The notes beneath the pieces are model-generated. The model ran no database searches. It had not been told where the DNA came from and saw nothing but the letters and a program-made list of their open reading frames with translations. DNA of 64,000 bases, from contig NZ_CP021235.1 of the NCBI RefSeq assembly GCF_003585765.1, positions 1,302,001-1,366,000 of the forward strand. The letters run 5' to 3'. Origin of the DNA: Pontibacter actiniarum. Its GTDB lineage: Bacteria > Bacteroidota > Bacteroidia > Cytophagales > Hymenobacteraceae. The position numbers and the translations under genes are program-made. Shown here piece by piece: positions 57,723 through 64,000 of the stretch (the stretch's first letter is position 1; every line of letters starts with the position of its first letter).

Positions 57723-58259
57723 CTACCGCTTTGCGCTGGCGCTGCCTGACCTGCTGATAAGTTTGCCGCTTTGGTAGGTCTCCGTGTGGGAGTACTGCCC
57801 CTGCTGGTCGTACACCTGCCATTCCCCAAACCAGAAGTAGCGCGTCTCGGCTGGCGTCCGAATGATGCGGGCTTGCCCCACGCGTGCCAGCTTCCCGTTT
57901 TCATGGTACTTCTTTACCTTTATCGTGTTGTCGTGCCGGTTGTATTTCTCTTTCATAGAGCGCGTGCCGTCGGTGTAGTAGTACTTCCACTTGCCAACCT
58001 CCACGCCATGCCGGAAGCGCCCGTTGCGGATCACCTGACCGTCGTCGCCAAAGTATACTTTCCAGCGGCCGTGGTACCTGCCTTCTTCATCAAACTTGTT
58101 TATCCTGAAAAACAGGAATACACGCTTCGTTTCTTTCCTGGGCAGGCTACTCTCCTGCTGCTGCGCCACAGCGCACGCAGCCGGAAGCAACAGTAACAGC
58201 GCAAGGCAGAGGAGGCGATGCGGTCGTTTCGTAAGTATGGGGTAGCTCATGTTCATCAC
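57723..58259 (-). CDS. MORN_2-repeat (YwqK-like) exported protein
   Basis: A 178-residue protein with a signal peptide (about 1-33, ending AVAQQ). MORN_2-like repeats follow: GRYHGRWKVYFGDDGQ, then EVGKWKYYYTDGT, KVKKYHENGKL and FGEWQVYDQQGQYSHT. Such repeats with alternating Y/W-x-G patterns form flat beta sheets, often as YwqK-type modules; antitoxin function is a database habit rather than evidence. A likely start is M1 or M4. It is divergent from the PhoH gene across a 279-bp region with a palindrome. Confidence 0.72.
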   Translation of the reverse strand: MMNMSYPILTKRPHRLLCLALLLLLPAACAVAQQQESSLPRKETKRVFLFFRINKFDEEGRYHGRWKVYFGDDGQVIRNGRFRHGVEVGKWKYYYTDGTRSMKEKYNRHDNTIKVKKYHENGKLARVGQARIIRTPAETRYFWFGEWQVYDQQGQYSHTETYQSGKLISRSGSASAKR

Positions 58260-58300
58260 TTTAGATGGTTTTGTGAGGAAGATACAAAAAAATAATTTAT

Positions 58301-58318
58301 CAACTAAACATTTAGTTG
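58301..58318. promoter_or_regulatory. 18-bp palindrome upstream of phoH, candidate operator
   Basis: CAACTAAA-CA-TTTAGTTG, 8-bp perfect arms. The right half continues into GTTGCAAC (58315-58322), also palindromic. AT-rich and between divergent genes. The size and symmetry suit a MarR- or TetR-type operator; no such regulator is nearby. Confidence 0.5.
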
Positions 58319-58538
58319 CAACGAACGGGCGAGGATAATGTTTTCGTTATCAATACTATATAGGTGATGTTTTATGTTTGGGCTTGGGCGGCACCCCCTC
58401 CCCTTGCTTTTTGTTGTGCCTCTTCTTCAGCCGAGCCTGTTTTTATCACGTAAACAGGAACATCAGCACCCATTCGCCACAGCAGCCGCTGCGTGTAGTA
58501 CCAGGTTAATTATAAGGTTTCACCCTAACCCCACGCCT

Positions 58539-59984
<1,446 letters not shown>

Positions 59985-60005
59985 GAGGTGCGTTTTTTAC
60001 AGATG

Positions 60006-60061
60006 CCCTACACGAACAAGGCCACACCTGCTGCAGCGGGTGTGGCCTTGTTCGTGTAGGG
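60006..60061. terminator. 23-bp perfect stem-loop downstream of phoH
   Basis: Arms 60006-60028 and 60039-60061, perfectly complementary, 10-nt loop that can itself pair. It terminates phoH, but no T-tract follows on the plus strand (GAGGGGGGGG). On the minus strand it lies inside the suspect tail of the SRPBCC gene. Confidence 0.7.
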
Positions 60062-60828
60062 AGGGGGGGGCAGAGGGATGCCCTTTTTTTGCTTTTGCTC
60101 TCCAGCAACGCTTTGAGCCCCAGCAGCCCCTGCTCCTGCTCCTGTTGCATTTTATACTTGCGCAGCGCGCCCTGCAATCTCGCCAGGGGCGTGTCGGCCA
60201 GCCCTACCTGCTGCCGCCAGGTCACCTTCGTGCCTTCAGCGGCTGGGTTGAGGTAAAAGGCGCCTTGCAAACCCGCGGGGTTCTCTTTTTCGGTTTGGAG
60301 GTAGGTGATGGTGCTGGGGCTAATGCTTTCCGTGAAGTGGATATAGCCGTTTCCTGCTCTGTCGCCGCTCCACTGCAGGCGCGAGCCCTTGCCTTCCAGC
60401 GGCCCGCCGTACAGGTGGATAATGCTCGGGTCATGGCGCTTGCTCAGCACGCTCCAGTGCTCCCACTGGGTAGGGTTGTTCAGGTAAGGGTAAACTTCCT
60501 CTGGGGGCTCTTGCAGGTAAATCGATTGCTGAACGCTTATCTGGGTGGGCAGCAGGTATGGGAAACCAATGGCAGCCGCCAGCAGGAGCAGCAGCGACAA
60601 CAGTGATAGTGTGAACAGCTTCATGAGCGTTGGTTTCAGGTATAATTCCCTTGTATTTTTAGTAGGATTAAGCGCATCAATTTTAAGGAGCATTTGTGAG
60701 CATAGCAAGCAGCGAAGGAATAATTATTTTATATATTTGAGCCTGCAGGGACGCCTGGCCCATAAGAAGCAGCTTTTAGCCGCTCACACTCGTACAGGGA
60801 ATTAAGTAACATTAAACATACGACATAT

Positions 60829-61275
60829 ATGCTGAACGACTGGATACAGAGAGGAATAAAGTTCTCGCAGAATCCTTTATTCAAAAAGCTTACGGGTAAG
60901 GCTGGGGCGCTCCTTTCTAAGCCCATGAAACTGGGCCTGCTGCTCACGACTGCCTATGGCAAACTGGTAAACGTAGACAGCAAAGAAAGCGGGTTTCAGC
61001 AGCTCAAAAACCTGATGCAAACCTTTATCCGGCTGGTGCGCGCCTACATTCGTGGCGACTACCGCGATGTCTCCAAGAAATCGCTGGTGCTGGGGGTGGC
61101 TGTGCTACTGTACCTGGTAACGCCGCTGGACATTATCCCTGACTTTATACCGGCCTTTGGTTTGCTGGACGATATCAGCCTGATGGCCTGGTTTGTGGAT
61201 GCTTTCAGTAAGGAGCTTGCCAAGTTCAGGGAGTGGGAGGCGCATACAAGCTTCGACCATATCGGTAGCCTCTAA
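60829..61275 (+). CDS. YkvA/DUF1232 family membrane protein
   Basis: A 148-residue protein starting at ATG 60829. An amphipathic N-terminal half (about 1-75) is followed by the DUF1232 core near 85-125: GVAVLLYLVTPLDIIPDFIP, then AFGLLDD. This motif (P-x-D-x-I-P-D-x-I-P-x-x-G-x-x-D-D) defines the YkvA family, which has one to two membrane helices and unknown function. The tail is acidic and aromatic. It is monocistronic and followed by a terminator. Confidence 0.82.
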   Translation: MLNDWIQRGIKFSQNPLFKKLTGKAGALLSKPMKLGLLLTTAYGKLVNVDSKESGFQQLKNLMQTFIRLVRAYIRGDYRDVSKKSLVLGVAVLLYLVTPLDIIPDFIPAFGLLDDISLMAWFVDAFSKELAKFREWEAHTSFDHIGSL

Positions 61276-61322
61276 AGCCTTCTATAACCCCATCGGCCGT
61301 AGTTTATACTTAACGCATATCC

Positions 61323-61354
61323 GGAAGCACCCCTCGCCAGGGGTGCTTCCTTTG
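61323..61354 (+). terminator. Terminator after the YkvA-like gene
   Basis: Perfect 12-bp stem with arms 61323-61334 and 61339-61350, a 4-nt loop CGCC and a following TTTG. Confidence 0.75.
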
Positions 61355-61494
61355 TTGTAAGGCCTGCCCCGCCCTCTCGCTTCTCCTGCATTGTGCCTTT
61401 AGCCACCGTGCAAGCTGTTTGGTACCGTAATTGCTCCATCAGGATTAAATAGCTAACTTCAAGCGCTAAAATTTCTATCTACAATCATCAAATC

Positions 61495-63771
61495 ATGATC
61501 AGCAAACGCATATTATCTTTTTTTGCGGCTGCTTTCCTGAGCATCGGTATCACCACGGCACGCCCCGATGAGGGCATGTGGCTGCCAATGCTGCTGAAAC
61601 AGCTGAACGAAGCAGACATGCAGAAGAAAGGCATGAAACTCTCTGCCGAGGACATCTACAGTGTCAACCAGTCCAGCCTGAAGGACGCCATTGTTTCCTT
61701 TGGCGGCTTTTGTACTGGCGAGATGATCTCTCCGGAGGGCCTGCTGCTTACCAACCACCACTGCGGCTATGGCTCTGTGCAGTCGCACAGCACCGTGGAA
61801 AACGACTACCTGACCGATGGCTTCTGGGCCATGAACCGTGAGCAGGAGCTGCCGAATCCGGGCCTTACAGCTACGTTCATCGTTCGGATGGAGGATGTGA
61901 CCAAAGATATCCTTGCGGGCACTGAGGCGGCTAAAACAGAGGCGGAGCGCGAAGCCATTATCCAGCGTAACACAGCAAAGGTAGGCAAGGCCGCTACAGC
62001 CGGTACGCACTACGATGCGGTGATCAAGCCATACTTCTACGGCAACGAATACTACATGTACATTACCGAGACGTTCAAGGACGTGCGCCTGGTAGGTGCC
62101 CCGCCTTCGTCTATCGGTAAGTTCGGCGGCGACACGGATAACTGGATGTGGCCACGCCATACCGGCGACTTCTCCCTGTTCCGCGTGTACGCCGGCCCAA
62201 ACAACGAGCCAGCCGAGTACTCGCCCGAGAACAAGCCTTACCAGCCGAAGCACCACCTGCCCATCTCCCTGAGCGGTATCCAGGAGAATGACTTTACCAT
62301 GGTGTTTGGTTTCCCGGGCCGTACCAACGAGTACCTAACCTCGCAGGCCGTGAAGGAGATCTATGAGGTGTCGAACCCAGCCAAGATCAACATCCGCGAA
62401 ACAAAGCTGAACATCCTGGACAAGGACATGAAAGCTTCTGATGAGGTACGCATTAAGTATGCCGCCAAGTATGCGAGCATCGCCAACTACTGGAAAAAGT
62501 GGATCGGTGAGAACCGCGGCATCCGCAAGGCCAACGCTATTGCCGAAAAGCAGCAACTGGAGAAGCAATTTGCCTCCTGGGTAGCCGCTGATCCATCCCG
62601 CCAGGCCAAGTATGGCAACCTTTTGGCTGAGTTCGAAAAGAATTACAACGCGCTGGAAGGCATCACCATCTCCCGCGACTACATAAACGAAGCCGCCTTT
62701 GGCGTGGAGATCGTGAAGCTGGCAAACAACTTCACTACCCTGCAGAACATGCTGGCGCAGAAGGCACCGCAGAATGAAATTGACGCACAGGTGGCGAAGC
62801 TGGAGAAATACGCGGCAGACTTCTTCAAGGACTACAATGCCCCTTCTGACAAGAAAGTGTTTGCCGCCCTGCTCAGCCTGTACTACGACAACATAGACCA
62901 GGAACTGCACCCAACGGTGTTTAACATGGTGCGTGAGAAGTATAAAGGCGACTTCAGCAAGTATGCGGAAGATGTTTTCAAGGCGTCCCTGTTTACCTCG
63001 GAGGCTGGCGTAAAGAAGGCGCTGGCCGAGGCGAAAGCCGGTAAAGACATTATCAAAAACGACCCTGCCTTTGTGGTAGCCAGCAGCGTGGCCGACTATT
63101 ACCGTGCCAACGTACTGCCTACTTATACCACCGTGAATGATAACCTGAACCTGCTTTACCGCACCTACATGACCGGGCTGCGCGAAATGCAGAACGACAA
63201 GAAGTTCTACCCGGACGCCAACTCCACTATGCGCGTGGCGTACGGTGTTGTGGAGCCGTATGAGCCGGTAGACGGCGTGAAGTATAAATACTACACCACC
63301 CTGGAGGGCATCATGGAGAAAGCGGCTTCAGGAGCTGCGGAGGACTACGCCATTCCGGCCAGGCTGCGTGAACTGTATGAGAAGAAAGACTACGGCCGCT
63401 ACGGTGTGAACGGTGAAATGCCAGTGGCTTTCATAGCCTCTAATCACACTACAGGCGGTAACTCGGGTTCCCCTGTTATCAATGCCAACGGCCAGCTGAT
63501 CGGTACGAACTTCGACCGCAACTGGGAAGGCACCATGAGCGATATCGTCTATAACCCGAACCAGGTGCGTAACATCGCCGTGGATGCGCGCTACATGCTG
63601 TTCATTGTCGATAAATTTGCCGGTGCCGGTCACCTGGTAGAGGAAATGACGCTGGTGACGGATGATACCTCCGGCCTGCCCCAGGTTGATGCCCGCAAGG
63701 CAGACAAAAAGCCGTCTAAAAAAGACAAGAAGCGCAAGAAGAAAGAGAAAGCCGCCGCTGCTGCGCAGTAA
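61495..63771 (+). CDS. S46-family dipeptidyl-peptidase, DPP11-like
   Basis: A 758-residue exported serine peptidase with a signal peptide (about 1-22, ending TTARPDEGMW). The catalytic triad is clear: H in LLTNHHCGYG near 87, D in GGDTDNWMWPRH near 214 and S657 in TGGNSGSPV. Residue +18 from the serine is R675 (NFDRNWEG), the position that is Arg in DPP11 (Asp/Glu at P1) and Gly in DPP7. Acidic dipeptide release is therefore predicted. The last 25 residues are lysine-rich (KADKKPSKKDKKRKKKEKAA) and not part of the fold. A periplasmic peptide-feeding role is likely. Confidence 0.88.
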   Translation: MISKRILSFFAAAFLSIGITTARPDEGMWLPMLLKQLNEADMQKKGMKLSAEDIYSVNQSSLKDAIVSFGGFCTGEMISPEGLLLTNHHCGYGSVQSHSTVENDYLTDGFWAMNREQELPNPGLTATFIVRMEDVTKDILAGTEAAKTEAEREAIIQRNTAKVGKAATAGTHYDAVIKPYFYGNEYYMYITETFKDVRLVGAPPSSIGKFGGDTDNWMWPRHTGDFSLFRVYAGPNNEPAEYSPENKPYQPKHHLPISLSGIQENDFTMVFGFPGRTNEYLTSQAVKEIYEVSNPAKINIRETKLNILDKDMKASDEVRIKYAAKYASIANYWKKWIGENRGIRKANAIAEKQQLEKQFASWVAADPSRQAKYGNLLAEFEKNYNALEGITISRDYINEAAFGVEIVKLANNFTTLQNMLAQKAPQNEIDAQVAKLEKYAADFFKDYNAPSDKKVFAALLSLYYDNIDQELHPTVFNMVREKYKGDFSKYAEDVFKASLFTSEAGVKKALAEAKAGKDIIKNDPAFVVASSVADYYRANVLPTYTTVNDNLNLLYRTYMTGLREMQNDKKFYPDANSTMRVAYGVVEPYEPVDGVKYKYYTTLEGIMEKAASGAAEDYAIPARLRELYEKKDYGRYGVNGEMPVAFIASNHTTGGNSGSPVINANGQLIGTNFDRNWEGTMSDIVYNPNQVRNIAVDARYMLFIVDKFAGAGHLVEEMTLVTDDTSGLPQVDARKADKKPSKKDKKRKKKEKAAAAAQ

Positions 63772-63792
63772 GCTGCTTCTCCTGTGCTTTTC

Positions 63793-63830
63793 AATCCCCA
63801 GTCGGTCACCGGCTGGGGATTTTGCTTTTA
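63793..63830 (+). terminator. Terminator after the S46 peptidase gene
   Basis: 13-bp stem with one G-T pair, arms 63793-63805 and 63809-63821, 3-nt loop, then TTTGCTTTT. Confidence 0.8.
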
Positions 63831-63921
63831 GGCCGTTGCTGCTTTCGCTGCGCCCCTGCTTTTTAGTAAATTGGCAGGGTAATGTTGCTTTACAAGTACA
63901 AGCTTTGACACGACACATACT

Positions 63922-64000
63922 TTGCTACAGATAAACACAGAAGAACAAGCACTCCAACTAGAGGATTACCAGTTACAGTTGCGCTGGCTCAGGCCGCAGG
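63922..64000 (+). CDS. Possible 5' end of a further gene (partial)
   Basis: A frame is open from 63883 to the right edge. TTG at 63922 gives an initiator Met followed by LQINTEEQALQLEDYQLQL and then RWLRPQ. It is too short to name. The TTG start and a plausible protein composition make it worth recording, but it could be chance. Confidence 0.3.
   Translation, partial: MLQINTEEQALQLEDYQLQLRWLRPQ

Overview
The window looks like a chromosomal segment of a Bacteroidota bacterium, most likely Cytophagales/Hymenobacteraceae and Pontibacter-like (my inference). The reasons are a TonB-dependent receptor paired with a DUF4249 lipoprotein, a TamL-type lipoprotein, a fused CcoNO oxidase, a fused branched-chain E1 dehydrogenase, an S46 peptidase, TAnnTTTG-type promoter boxes, frequent TTG/GTG starts and moderately high GC. 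I recognised 55 protein genes, two of them cut by the window edges. I saw no tRNA, rRNA, CRISPR array, prophage or insertion sequence.

1-15 kb is housekeeping: a Maf tail, two rRNA methyltransferases, a MutT-like Nudix enzyme, an acyltransferase, a TolC/HlyD-type efflux pair followed by gpsA, L-serine dehydratase beta, tryptophan 2,3-dioxygenase, an FAD oxidoreductase, a CoA-binding protein and an SDR. 15-34 kb holds the ybbP/ybbA/tesA set (tesA divergent), an ECF sigma factor operon with a probable anti-sigma factor and an outer-membrane barrel, a SpoU methyltransferase divergent from tamL, the fused E1 dehydrogenase, hemF-PAP2, and the TonB receptor/DUF4249 pair. 33-37 kb holds a voltage-gated-type K+ channel with a zinc ribbon, DUF389 and DUF2254 membrane proteins.

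37-48 kb is a full cbb3 cytochrome oxidase locus, all on the minus strand: copper ATPase ccoI, ccoS, fused ccoNO, ccoQ, a di-haem ccoP, ccoG, fixH, a SafE-type membrane protein and a universal stress protein with a Cys/His-rich tail. The clearest unexpected signal is here. Upstream of ccoN, ccoG and ccoI lie paired FNR/CRP-like palindromes (TGAY-N4-RTCA) exactly 22 bp centre to centre. In each case a TAnnTTTG-like box follows exactly 33 bp from the proximal palindrome. At ccoI the same pair also fits a divergent promoter for an unknown membrane protein at 48085. This predicts a micro-oxic regulon with activators near -41 and -63.

48-64 kb carries an azurin-like lipoprotein with an L,D-transpeptidase, an M1 aminopeptidase, a DUF892 protein, cyanophycinase convergent with an isoaspartyl peptidase (a cyanophycin-degradation pair), a DUF3127 protein ending in an SSB-like acidic tip, a Schlafen/AlbA_2 protein, a PIN-PhoH ATPase, a YkvA-like protein and a DPP11-like S46 peptidase.

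Two genome-wide signals also stand out. The 7-mer TATACTT/AAGTATA occurs about 70 times by eye, against about 6 expected, on both strands and inside genes. A family of imperfect inverted repeats built on AAGACACAAG-like units has two copies, one inside the cco operon.
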